A stretch of DNA of 64,000 nucleotides, taken from positions 94,674,001 through 94,738,000 of the forward strand of contig CM034546.1 of NCBI GenBank assembly GCA_020055645.1, in the 5' to 3' direction. The notes under the pieces were generated by a model that made no database searches, was not told the DNA's origin, and saw only the letters and a program-made list of their open reading frames with translations. Position 1 is the first letter of the stretch. Each line of letters starts with the position of its first letter. The DNA is from Tomocerus qinae (Eukaryota; Arthropoda; Collembola; Entomobryomorpha; Tomoceridae). Below, piece by piece: positions 37,201 to 51,151 of the stretch. The position numbers and the translations under genes are program-made.

Positions 37201-40200
37201 ATTATTGTCTCGGTTTAAGTCAAGTTAGTTTCAGCATTTCGTACCGTGTGATGCCTTGCCTGTGTGTCCTTCCTGGACTTCCTTTCTTCCTACAAACTAA
37301 AATAGAGCCATTATCTTTGGTCGTTGAACACTGAGTTCCTATCCTTATCTTAAATGTAACAACTACAATTTACAACGTAAGCATTGCAGACTTTAACTAA
37401 CTCTCATAGTATTATGATTCCTTATTACATCTGACGGATTATATTTACAACTTTAGCAGTCAATTTCTTAAAATTATATAATGATTCAAGTACTTGTTTT
37501 TCAACTGAATTTTAATTATAATGGGCTTAACTGAATTGGATAATGAAATAGTAAGGTGAAAAAGAAGTATCAGTCTGGTAGATTCTTGAGAAATAATTAT
37601 TACTATTATTGTGCTATCAGAATGAATATAAAATGACTCTCACAAAGGCGTTTGTTGTTGGTATAAATTATATTAGTGTCAACTAGTAGGAGAGGAGTAT
37701 TCTATCAAAGATTGCATAGATATAGAATTACTCCTTTGCTTTGACTGTTTTTCTTGTGTATTAGCAAAGATTACTGGGACGTTTTAGCTTGAATGCTTTT
37801 GGCTTTGATTTACCTTCCTTTGAGTTGGATCGTATGCGGTAGTGATAGTTATACTGTTTTTCAAGAGTTCTTATGTAGAACGATGTTTGAATTGAGAAAG
37901 AGAGGACGAAGTTAATGAAATTTCCTCGAATTCTTAACTTTCCTTCCTTTTTGGCTTGTTACGCAGATAAAGATCAAATATGTAGCGTTTCTCTCTTTCT
38001 AACAGTGAGTAAAGTTTGCATTTCTATTGAACTTATCGATCGTCTCGTTTAACGTGAAACTTTGATATTGACATAACTATATCTTTCTACTTATTGGATA
38101 TGTAAAGAACTTTGAAAAGACCTTAAGCGCATTGCTTATATCTATACCTGCTTCAGAACAGATATTGTTTAATATGTATTTCTGGAGTAGCATAGGACGT
38201 GAATAAAATAAAGGCAGTGATACTTGTGATACTATTCCAAATATTTCATCTTCGAAAAGTTGACATGACATTATACATATCAAATCAAATCAGCATCATA
38301 TGATGCAGTATAAGAAAAGAGAGAAGCGTCACTTGAACACAACAGCTACTCGTTTTCTGTATAGAAATGCCATGTCATAGATTATAGGATCAAAGTATCA
38401 AAAGAGTCCTAGAAAATGGAATCATTTGACTCGCTGCCTTTTCCGTAGTTTTGGTTCCAACTTGTGAGAACGCAAACTTATCTCTAGTTCTACTTGCCAA
38501 CTTTATTGTCAAACGATGTAAGAGATCCTGAAAAGATTGTACCTAACCTATTACCTACCTTTCCTTTGTAGCATTACATGTATTGTGCAAAAAATATAGT
38601 TTATGTTTTTTAGTCTATATGAAATACAAAGCCGACATTTCAATAAATACTTATGAAACTTAAACATGTGCATATATATTTATGAATAATTTTTTCAGCT
38701 ATTGCAACAATGCCTTATAATATGCATTGTATATAGAAAAAGCAAGAAAACATGGATAGTAAATGTCTTCAATGTAAAGATATAATATTATGATAGTATA
38801 CTATGCCATAGTGAATTCATATTTGTTTGCTTAGGAATCATGTATTAAAGTATTAAAGAGCAAAATGGTATGGAATAAAAGTCTTAATGTTTGTCTATTC
38901 TGGTTCAACTTCACATCACTCACTGTCAGTCAAGGTAGCTCCAATCTTTGCCCTTTTTATTATGGTGTATTATAACAATGCATCTTCTGGGTCTAAATAG
39001 AACGTGAATAAAGTTGTGCGTGACAAACATTTTGATGTATGCAGCAGCGTTAGTTGTATTTCTTTCCTATTAAAGTTTTTTTAGAAGAGAAGAAGATTGC
39101 AATATGCAATGATAAGAATGTATCTGTTCATTGTGTCATATTACATATAAGATGTTTTTCCTTGAAGAATAATGTAGGAGTAAAGCAAAGGAAAGTATTT
39201 TTGTATGCTGGGTTCCTAGATGAGGAAGATGAAAGTTTTCCAGGAAATGGAAAAGGTAGTGCGGAGAAACGCATGCATAATGTAATAGAGCAAGTCTCGA
39301 ATCTCTCATGGAGCTTTGCGTTTTTTACTTACTTATAGTGTTACTTTATCCAGATATTCCTTTAGTTTACGATGACTGCTCTGTACTGTGGTGGGATTAG
39401 ATGTCATGTCATGTAACTCAAGATCAGTGAGTTTTATTTCTATGCATGCAGTTCTTTGGAAGAATGCAGTAAGGAAGTTACGCTGGATTTACATTATAAG
39501 TAGAATTGGCTCGCTCTGTCTCCTCTTCTTTTTAGTCTTTTAATGATAACGCGAAACAAGAAAGATGCCTGTTTTTGGGTTTGGATACACCATGCTGTGT
39601 AAATGTAAACAAGAACCGAAATCAAACTACACATGTTCATCCCTACTGAATAATCTAAAACTAGAAACAAAATGTCAATTTAACTCATAATTAAATCAAT
39701 TCATGGAGGATCCATCAGAGAAACTAAATCCGTTCCACTTTTATCCCTAACGTCATTTGTAGTTAGTGTGTCCTGAATCTTCTGAATTGCTGAAAGTAGG
39801 AAATCAAATGGGAAAGACTCAATTACCTTACAATCTTTGAAAACTTTCTGATGCGCAATTTAGAGATTGGAAAAGAAATAAATATAGCCTCATAATTGAG
39901 AAAATTGGATTTAAAAGCAATTTTCAAAGGAGAAACAAAAGTACGAATCAAACGATATTTATGGCGTTTCGATATATACATTTCCAGTAATATACACAAG
40001 TAAAACGCCTAGTAAAGAGAAAGGGCATTATTACAGATTACAAATGTTTAATATACTTTGAACTTTGGTAATTCTTACAAACACTATTCTATATATATTC
40101 TATATAAAAGTAGAGCATGAGGGAAGTATTTACATTGTTATTATTAAATGATTATTCATCCTTACTTAACCTGTACAATTTTACATAGAATACGTGTGCG

Positions 40201-42399
40201 TCGGCGGAATGGGTTAATACGAACACGCACGCAATGAACCGCCAGGTTGCTCATTGAGTTATCTTGATAGTCTCCCTGTATTTTACAAAGCATGAAAACA
40301 GTATAAAATCTAACAAAGTGTAAATAGATGGCATATGTTTATATATAAAAAATAATAGCTACCTGATTTGTAATTTGTATAATGTAAAATTCCTAATACC
40401 CTCGGCTATTATTTTTAGATATAGCTTTGTATAAAATTTGGTTTGTAGTAATCGGAAAATGCTTCCAAGTTTAAGGTGTAGAAAGACCGAAGTGCACATT
40501 AGTGCATTAGTTTTCTTTAAGCTGATTCGGGTCGTGTTTGTTTCGGTTGCATGCTTCTACTGCATGCATGCTAATAATGCGTAGACCTATTGTGAAGAAA
40601 CGAGGTGCGCCTAAATATCAGTCAGTTTTGGAAACAAAGTTGTAATATTAAAATACTTGGTAAAGCTCACATTTGCCACATGCACTTTGGAGTTTGAATT
40701 TTCGGTAAACTGAATCATCGAACCGGGCACTTTTGTATAGGTTTTTCCTTATATACATTACTCATAGCTTGCATTATAGGAAAACTACACCTCGTTTTAT
40801 AAGTTTGAACTGCTCTTTCATTTACGTAGATCCTAGTAGTGAAGTCATACATAAATATGAATATTGCATATAAATGTTCTATACGATATACCGAAACAGT
40901 TTTATAAATTACATAGAGGTAACGGGAGCAGTAGCAATATAATCTGCTTTCGTGCAGGTCTGCTGTTGTGTTATGTATGATATTTTGTCGTAGTCCTGCG
41001 TAGGTACTGTTCCTAATGTTGTGAGGCAAAGAACTGTAAAGTGCATATTGCAATGGCGATGCAATGCAATCTCGTCATATTGTGCAGCTCTCTTAATGTT
41101 TTCTGCTCGGAGAGAACGGCGTTTCTTTGGGATATTTAGGTCCTCGTTCAAAGTTTGGATAAAGTGAAAGTGAAGTTCAGGAGTTTGTCGGTACCACCAA
41201 ACGTATTACAATCCAGATAGAATGCATTATACTTCATATCAGTAGTGAAACGGGATAGAAACATTAAGCATGTCGCTACTCAGTATATGCATTAAAGTAT
41301 TGCTGGAGATAAATAACATTAGCTATAGCCACTGACTTAGTATTTACTATGTTGTGTTTTGCTTTAGGAGTTCATGGAAGTTGGAAGATAGAATGAAGCA
41401 GTTATATGTTTGCGTAGCAGCTTCAGCTACATGTAATGCGTATGTAGTAGGTACGTTGCGTAGTAGTAAAGTGCCAGTGAACGGGTGAGTGCATGAGACT
41501 GAGCCACGGAGGAAAAGAGTGAGTCATCAATCGCATTTTTGTGAGACCCTGCGCTGTAGAAATGCACTTTGTGTTCTGCCATCCTACTACCGGGTAGTTT
41601 GTGCACTTTTCTGTGCTTCATAGAAATGTCAATGAATCCGATGCAATTCCAGCGAATGGTGAAATCTCTTTTAAAGGCCCTTTCTCTTCTTCCGTTCTCA
41701 TTTAATGCTATTATCTACAATGGCGATATCAATATTATATACGCTATATACTATAAGTTAAAAGGTAGAAAGCGTTGTCATTAAAGCTTAAAATTACCGT
41801 CTTAATTCTTATCGCGACTAACTCTTTTTGTCATTATTTACTCCAGTTTTTTATTTATCAGGGAAATATCTAAATACGATGCTACCCAATGTCGTATGAA
41901 TTTAAGAGGGTCAAAATATTCAAAATGTGTGAATCATTCGTGAAAATGCTATATCAGTGGTGCATTTATTACAAGGATTAATCAGTTCAGTTCACAAATT
42001 CTCAATATTACAGAATTGGTATAGGTAACTATTTAAAAAAGTTTCAATTTAAGGACAATAATTAAATAATATTCCTCGATAATTTTTTGTTCTTTACTGC
42101 TGGCCAGATGTACTGGTAGAAGCCCAAAAATTCTAATGTTAAAGTAGTAATGTAAAATCAACAATGATGTACCATTAACTTTTTGTTGCTTGCTCGTCGT
42201 GTATGTAAATAAGATTATTATTACTAAGTAGCTACTTAGCCATATTTAGTGTTGCGAATAGTAATGTGTACCAGAGAGTGAACATTTGATGTTGAAATGG
42301 GTTCATCTTTCATGTATCATGTAGCTAATAAATATTAAAAGCTGGTGCTATAATAGCAAGTAATGCTTTGAAGTAATCCCTAGCACTTAATTCAGTTTC

Positions 42400-45300
42400 G
42401 TAGTTATTTGAGAAGAGTCGAGTTGAGTATGACGACTTAAATCAACTGAAAGTTAAGTCATGTTGGAGACAGATGATATTTATGTATAAGTGTGTACCTC
42501 ATCTCTGAATAGCTTAGGGATTTCTGTGAGGCTTTTAGTTTAAAGGTAGGCAGTAGTAGGTACCTATTTCCATTTGAGATTAGGAGAGCAAAAGCAAGTT
42601 GTTGCAGTCAGTTTAATCGTCAGTATGCCATGTCATAGTAAGACAGTGAAGAGAAGCCAAACCAAAAACAGACACATCGGAGCTAATGTAGTACATTTAC
42701 TGAAATCAAGTGAAGTCGACTCTCTTCAGAGCTGAGCCGAGCTGAAGTAAAGTCAATCCCTCTTGTATAGAGTAGATTGTGAGGAGAAGTTGAAGTTTCA
42801 CAGAAGCCTGTTGTTGCATAAGCTGAGCTCATAATATTCCTAGCGTAACATAACATTCTAACTTCACATCACTTCACTAGACAACATAACGAGTAGTAGA
42901 GACATCAGACAGCAGTAGCACCAGCAAAACATAAAATAAAACAACATTACATTACATTACTTGGCATAGTCAAGCTAAGTAAGCCAACTCCTAGATTTCT
43001 ATCCATATTGTTAATATTACATCCATAGTCACTTGCCCTTAGTATACTCCTATGTTTTCTTCCGACATGTAATGGAGCTAATAGAGAAGCTCCTTATATG
43101 TTGGTAGCCAGACATCCTTAACTATGAAAACTATCCTCTGTTTACTTATTCTACACTTATGTATATCCATGGAAGTTCCATCACATCCAACTTTTTAGTA
43201 CTGGTGTAGATATGTTATTAAATAGCACTCAAAAGTATGCTTTATATACTAAGTTAGTCCATATGGTTATTATGAAGGGTTTATTCTAAATAGTATTCTA
43301 GTGTAGAACAAACGAAAGTAAAGATCGAGTCAAGTTAGTATAGGTGAAGTCGAGTCTCGCTGGAACTGCGGACTTGATGTTCACTCACATAAATGCTGAC
43401 ATGAAATAAACCTTAAAGCTATAACCTTCAGTGCATACAAACTAAAAGCAAATGTAAACACGGATATAACACAAGTGAAACCGAAAACGCTGCTACCTAC
43501 GCTAAGCTAACCACATAACACAAGAGTCAGAGTCACAGAGGATATATTAGACTTTGATGTTAAAGTATCCGGGTAAATGGTGGAGATTTGCCTAGTTACA
43601 TAGCTTCCAAAACAAGTCAAAGCTTCAAGCAACGAAAAGCAAAGCTAAATAACTCTGTTTTACAGTGTAGACCTACTACTATCAACTACACTTAAGTTAC
43701 CACCCACCTAACATACTGAACACTTTCATTTCGTTGTGCACAACAGCATGATACATACATATATGTATACAACGAAAATTCATGCATCGCAAGAGAGAGA
43801 GTTTAAGTCAAGTCAAACCACATTATTATGGAGAAAAGAAGAGAGAATGGAGAAACTGGACTAAATTCTGTTGTGTTGTGGAACACACCAGAGTAGCATT
43901 GGATATCACGGAACAGAGTACAAAATAGTCACTTGGATTGGAACTCTAATCCTTTCTCACGATACCATCATAACATTACATCATAGATATTATGCATAGT
44001 ATAAATATGGAGAAAAAGCAGTCTAATATGGTAGACCGAGCATACAATAAAGCAACAAAGTTGTCTACGACTGCATTGTGAAGTGATATGAAATATTGGG
44101 AAAATAGAGATAGATTGTACTACATACGAGTACGTGTGTACACAGACATTCTTCTGTCGACTCGGCTCTCACAATCAGCTATCAAGTCAAGGCTTTGTTA
44201 CATTCATAGTGAACTCAACTATTTTGTTGTGCTGTACTCTAAAGAGAAACGTGGAGAACCTTTGATCCTGTTACGGAACATTGATATTGATATTGATGCA
44301 TCAGTTACGGTATGGTTAGAAGTTAGACCGAGGCAGAGTGAGAACTGAGCCAAAGCACCATAATACACACCAAACATGACTCAAGTACCGCCGACTACTA
44401 AAAAGCTATAGGCAATGTAAAGTGAAGTAAAGTAAGAACAGAAACCTTTATTTTATATCCATGTATCAACTCCATTCGATCCTAACCGAATTTTACTACG
44501 GCTTGTCATGGTTTGCGTGGAATATCATTATGCTTTCCTGGCGTAGGTTGCTACGTAGGAAAGTTGTGTTCCGTTTTCAAGTAGACACTGGCAAGTCAGT
44601 TGATGCTAGTGGAGTGAATGGAAAAGTAAAGCGAGTGTGTGTAGTGAGAGGTGAACTAAATAAAAATAGCACTGCTCAATAGTAGTGATAAAAGTGACTA
44701 TGTACGTACGGGTTTGCTAAGGAAATTCTATGCAGAGAGCAGGATGCATGATCAGACACGGAATATATGTATGTATACATAGGAGATGAGTTTAGGTGTA
44801 TGCATGAAATGTACTCGCCTCTGCCTCCTACTACTACTACGTATCTGTGACTAGAAGTATGAAAACTGTTGTGAGCATGGAATGGATTGTATTGTAATTC
44901 TTTCCTGCTTACTTAGTTTAGTTTAGGCTTAGGGTATCGTGATTCTGCGGATGGATTCTTTCTCCAGCTCCTGATTCTCACTCTCACTGCCTAAAGCCAT
45001 AGACTAGAATGAAAAGATATGTTCTTTCTAGAAAACTCCATCCACCTAACCATCCGCAGATCCTCTCCAACATTTTCACTCCCGTTTTTCATGATATGTT
45101 GCAAGAATCTATAGACTATTATATATTAACTCGCTGTAGGACCCAGTAAGTAGTTGCTTGTTCATTTCTCTACACTGACAGTCAGTTCACTCAGCTAAGC
45201 TCAGGTCCTTTCTCCATTTAAATTTATATACCAACCATCCTCACTCACTCACTATACAGATAGTACAAATGCTACGTCGCATTTATTACTATAAGACTCT

Positions 45301-48200
45301 GTATTTATATTAGTATCTACACCCACCTATATTAAGTAGGACTTAGTTACAAGGTAGTCTTAAGTAGAAGTTGATATGTGATGCTCTTCTGTGTTCCCTG
45401 CCCTAGTACTCCGTAGAGTTTTGACTTTCACTGCTATGAAATTGGGAAAAGCTGATATCTGTCTGAACAGTTTGAATCGGGCTAACGTGCACCTTGATCG
45501 GCATTGTCATGTCACGTCATGTCAGAATGAACTTCTATCGTAGCTCTATGTCAGCCAGAGTAGAATCAAACGAAACCAAAGCAGAGGAGTTCTCAGCCTT
45601 GGCTTTCATCTCACGGTTTCCTTCATTTTCTTCCTCTTTCAACTTGGTTCGTGTGATAGTCACATATGTACATACTTTCTTTAGAACGGAAAAAGATCTG
45701 ATGCTACGTATACAGCTTACAAAGTCGTGACTGACTCAGATCTAGGCAGATGTAATATGAGTTGCTACATAAATGCAGACATATTGTACGTGTGCTCATG
45801 GATAGCACTAATCTTGGGAGTGAGAAAGAGCTATCTGTATGGACTATGCAATATTTACCGTCAAAACCAATAGCCATATATACTAGTAATGTGTTCTACC
45901 AGAAATTAGAGTATCTATGCCATATGAGTTTGGAAGTACATAGTAGAGGAGCAAATGTAAGTGAAAAAATTGGAATTGAATTGAACCTGATTCATCCTAT
46001 ATTGCCGCGGTAAATGTAAAAGTAGTCTTTTACACTGCAGTCGAGTCTTTTACATGGGTAGGTAATCCCCATTTCGTCGTTACTGTTCAGACAGATAGGA
46101 AAGTTAACTGAAGTGAAGTAAAGGAAATGGAAGTGTGCCGAAATGGAGTTTCCTAGTTTACTCGGAGCGAACGTACTTCCTAATTTTGACGGACGGCCTG
46201 TTAGATTTCGTTTCTCTGTAAGTTTGTCTCTCACACTTGCCTTGTCCATCTTGTAGTGCTCACATTGTTCCCTGAGCTAGATCTCTGCAAACACAATTCT
46301 ATTACGGTTACGTTAGGTATGTTGCCATACGGGTACTTTTATCTCTTCTACTATGTAAACTATGTACTATACCTAACTCTTCAAAGTGAAATACAGACGA
46401 GCATTACAGCATTAGGAGTTACGTCCGTAGAATGAATTCTGAGTCACTAGAGAAGGAACAAAGATAGAAAGCTTGTGTATTGCGTGAAATAAGAAAGAAC
46501 ATAACATGTGTACAATACTCTGTAAAGATATGTAGCAAATGTCTTGCCAATCCTAGTACCGAGATAGTATTGTTGTGTCAAGTGAAACTCGCGACCGTCT
46601 GCGATTACTATAGCACATATATGTATGTATCAAGGTTGCTAAACTATGTATAGTAATAAATACATGTCAAGCCCACTTTTACTTTCCTCTTTTTCTGTCG
46701 GACATTTGTACTACTTGCTGAGTAGTATTGTATTAGCAGTAGTGATGTCTTTGCTCTTGTGCCATTCGGCTGTAAATATTGTAGTATTGTATTTGTACTC
46801 CTGTAGTGGGTTTACTATTGAGAAGAATCAACTTAAGTAAGCTAGTGGTACATATTACGCCGTCTTTCCTCGCACCCAAAGAATTGGTACACAGACAGTG
46901 TATGCTGAACAATCTATGGTATACTAACCATAAGTATATTAGAATGTAGTTAAACTTAACAGAGTTGAGTCAGCCAGTTGTGCACTAACCATCATTCCTC
47001 CCCAATGACAAAGCATACCCGACTCTCTGACTTTACTAGAATTTGGTAAAAGCCAAAGTTCTGTTATGTTCTATTCTATCAGCTTTACAACTATCAGACT
47101 CGTACAACATTCAATAGTGAAATATATGAGAGTTTAGCATGTAGAGGACGACGGACTTACTTAGTAAGGAAGCAAAGTCGATCTTCCTTCTTAATTGTCA
47201 AGGGATTTCCTCAGTATTGAACATACGATACTAGTATAGCTCAGTGCTACAGAATGGATGAGATAGAAGACTGTATAGCTTTTGCTCTCCTTCTTTCCTC
47301 ACTGCCTCCTCAGTCAGAGTTTACCGAGCAGGAAATGTCATTTACTATTCTACGCGCATTGCAAATGTCATTGCCATTACCGCCATTCTTTTCTAGGTAG
47401 CATTTCGATGGAATGGAAAGGAGAATAGAGACTGGAACTAGTTGGTTGTGTATGTGTGATGGCATCAGACTGGCTTACTACAAGAACACTCCACGTACAT
47501 GTACTTTAATGTATTGTGAACGTGAAGGATATAAGCACATTAAACTACAGATGAGATGAGAAGACCACTTTTACCATTTCTATGTATAATAGTATTACAA
47601 TACTGGAAAGTAGCTCTGGGTTCAAACACTAAACGTGCTTTCTTTACTGTAGTAATTTTGTAGTGCTTTCATATACTGTGTATAATTTATACTGGCTTAG
47701 GTACCAGTAGTGTGTGCATCATATTGAATCTTGTTAAGTATGTGTACTGTGTACTATTGTGGTGGGTTGGGTTTCGTTAAATTTTCGAATGAATACCACG
47801 GAGATAGTAGGCACTATATTGTCTACATAATAGTATAACTGCATATACTAGCACAACCAAACAAGAACATGCATTTGAGTTCAACTCTGTCTCCCTGAGT
47901 CAGACTCAGCTGAAGGAGATTTAGATTACATTACCTTACGTTACAGTTCTTTGCTTAGACGGAGTCTATTGTCTATTATAGAGATGTAGTGTTGCATTAC
48001 GGCATTATTACATTCTTGAGTTGAGTTAAGGAGAGAACTGGGAGCAGGATTGGAAGTTATTAAGCGAAAGAGACTTTCCTTTACTTTAATAGTGTAATAT
48101 GAACGTAGACAGAGGAAGAATAAAGAAAGGAAAGGTTTGAGTAGATTAGACTGCTCGAGGATCCTGGCCACGTTAAAGGAAGCCAAGAGGCAAGCTGAGA
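42400..48200. repeat. long domain of degenerate 4-6 bp quasi-repeats
   Basis: The same texture as at 19-24.7 kb: drifting words such as ACATT, AACAT, GAAGT, AGTCA and CACTC (for example the ACATT run near 42945-42960 and the AACAT/TCACT run at 42845-42900). Local runs of CTCACTCAC occur near 45240. Open frames up to 86 codons are present but unsupported. Composition is less AT-rich than in the neighbouring intronic DNA. No gene recognised. Confidence 0.4.
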
Positions 48201-51127
48201 TGTGAGTGTGCATGTATGAATGTGATGAATAAGTAATATTTATAGGTGGAACAACTTCGAGTGGCAGATATTACATCCGTATTATTATTGTACATGGAGA
48301 ATGGTGTGGAGAATGGGGCAGTTGGAAGGAAATTCTAGTAGGGAGTTTCCTCTAAATATGTATACTCTATCCTTGTACTTATAATATGAACATTTGTATT
48401 AACTCTCTACTTTATACTCTACATAGAGGGTAATATTATGAGGTGCTCTACACTTCAGCCAGTTTGCCCTGTCAACCAGACCATCTTAAAATGAAACAGA
48501 ATCTTTTCTACATTTCTGTCTTGAATTGTACTTACCTAGATTGCAAAATCAAGCTATTTTACATGAAACGTACGAGCCATACTTTAATTGCTAATTATGA
48601 AATAAAAAAATTATTATTTAATAGTTAGTTAAATGGTGTGGCTTATTGACAGCAGTTTTTCAACCTATATACTATGACTCAATATATTCCACTTCTTTTA
48701 TGGATTATAATTTCATGGCAAAAGACTGATGTGATGGAGTATTTACGATTTTCTCAAGTGTCTATTGTGAATGTATCTACCTTTCTATTAAGTAAACACA
48801 AATGCTCAAACTACCCTATTGCCAGTTTATATTTGTATAGCAGCTAGATACTTACCTTCTGTAGTTTTTAGTACATCTCGTAGTTACGTTTGTTAGGTAA
48901 TGCATTAAATTGTATAGTATGTAAGACTGTACGAACAGAAAGTAAAAAAGGGATAAGGTTGAGTATCGCTGGAATTGACGGAGGACTTGAATTGGAACTA
49001 ATAAATATATCATTTTTAGTAGGTACGTAAGCGGCATAAGTAAGTAAATATATTATAAAGTTCCCTGAGTAGGATGGATGTTCTGTAAAGTCCAAGTATG
49101 TTACATTTGGTACGTAAGTACGCTGCACTGAATATTATGTTTTTGTACAAGTGATGTATTTAGGTAGGTGGAGAGAAAATGACATTATGTACTATGTATA
49201 TGCAGAAGAAGTGGTTGTAATGGAGTTGGGTAGAGGCTGAGATGGATAATGGAAAGCATAGCACAAACACACATATTAGATGTGTCCATGTATTTGCTAG
49301 TGAGTCAGGATAATACGTTAGTCTGAGCTAATATTTTGAGTTGAATTGTGCTGTGTGATGTTGTGGTAAAGTTGAAGTAGCGAAGCATACGAAATTTTTT
49401 TATGGGCCATTTGGCTGCTTCTGCTTCTATTTCATGATTCCATTTCATACATTGTGTTGATGTTGAGGCAAGTCAACTTGAGTCAACCAACTCACAGTTC
49501 TCTTTATAGTTTCAGTTTAGTTGTACTTACGTTATATGATATTTTGTTATGCGTTTTTCTACTCTCTATCTCTAATGTTGTTTTGTCCCTTTTCTTCACT
49601 AAAATGTAAAGTAGCAACAAAACCAGGGACATGCAAACCATGTCATAAGACTTACTTAATGTTCCACTGTAATAAAGATCCTTTAGAACTTTTTATTCGT
49701 TTTCATTTCACATTTTCAGCATTTCAAGCTCTCACCAGTTTGCATTTGGTATAAACTGTATATGCCCACACATACATGACAAACCAAATTGTATTGAGTT
49801 AGCTGATTTGTTTACGCGCTTCTGAGCTGTTTTTACATCTGAATAAATTTTACTTCCATTGTTGGCGGAATATCCTCGTTTTTACATTTTTCTTATCTGA
49901 CTGCTTCATTCAGTTTTGTCTTTTACCATTTCATGCGTACGAAGCAGAATTGTAGATTAACTACATTGAGCAACAGCTAAGCTCTCAAGTCACATTTCAT
50001 TCATGACATACTCCGTTTCATTTGTCATTGGGCGAATGTCAGCAAGAAAAATGATATCATGATGAATGCTAGTGCTATAGTTGTCGTAGTTATGTATGCA
50101 AGACTCAGGCTTTTAAAGATTGTACTACTAGTTGGTTTTGGTTAGACATTGAGTGAAATGTCTTCTCAGATAGAAATGCAAATAACAATTTAAATGTAGT
50201 CTGTGTAGCATTAGTGTGAATAATGTTGTCCAACGGTGCGGTTTTACAGAGATGGAAAGTTTAACTGATGTAAGCAAACTCTTTGTGCAATGTATTGTTA
50301 CGTTGATTATGAAAATTGTTTTTTAACGTATTTGATATTTTAGGCATTTTACTTCCAAATTACTTTGATTACTTTAATTTCTAAGAAAAATAGTGGAAAA
50401 ATTTGGCTTGAAGTAAGATAGTAGGGCATATTTACATAAACATCAGTTCAGCAGAATGGAAAGTAAAAAAATTGTTGAATAACAAACGTGACTCTTCTAC
50501 TTCTAAAATGTCAACCACTTCATTGCTGTATACTGTATAGATTATTGCACAATGGAAATTCACGATACCTTTTATCAAATATTGGCATCTCTATTGTATT
50601 TGTATCGCCGATTCCTTAAATAAAGATATTTGTGTGAGTAGATCTGTGTGTTATGTATTGAGTTGGTAGAATGATAAAATGTAGGGCAGGAAGTTAGTGG
50701 CATGTCAGATAGAATTGTGAGTTGGAGTGAAGTAAGTTGACTAGGAAATGAGAATGTGGTAACCTAACGAAAGGATCCATTGCAATGAATTTTGAATTGT
50801 CTGTCTCTGAAAGTTCTTGGGAAACGTTGAGTCTAACTGGCTGTGCATGCCGGCAAGTCTTTGTATTTAACATTCAGTTCATTGTATAATAGAGATGGAA
50901 GTGAAAGACTTTTTGCATTGTGTTGTAAGTCAACTAACTATTCGATGCCAATGACGTTAGAATGGAGAGGAATGGCATAGAAAACAAAACAAATAATGCA
51001 TGACATGACATAACAGAGGATAACATGCGCAAGATAAGATTTTTCTGGAATTACACTCTCTTGCTGAACTAAACAGTATAATATATCTGCATGATAATCT
51101 AGCTGTCGGTCCGAAGTGGTTCGTTAG

Positions 51128-51151
51128 AAGAGCCATGTGGCCGTGGCTCTT
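51128..51151. other. perfect 8-bp hairpin
   Basis: AAGAGCCA and TGGCTCTT pair perfectly around an eight-base GC-rich loop. The flanks do not extend the stem, so it is too short for a microRNA precursor. No function is assigned. Confidence 0.6.

Larger units (their letters stand above)
31046..42399. other. AT-rich non-coding DNA, probably Tet intron
   Basis: No open frame resembles the Tet cysteine-rich or double-stranded beta-helix exons. I looked for, and did not see, the HxD-type metal site or the GCP-containing cysteine-rich block. The longest frames (101 codons at 36546-36851, 112 codons at 40715-41053 on -) are unsupported. Small structures include hairpins at 32701-32719 and 34118-34138 and a 27-bp tandem duplication at 34222-34273. 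Short Tet exons could still be hidden here. Confidence 0.5.

Noticed and set aside
40195-40250. GC-rich segment with GGCGG and CCGCC arms, considered as a tRNA
   Set aside because: It does not form an acceptor stem of seven pairs with D, anticodon and T arms, and the GGTTCRA box is missing.
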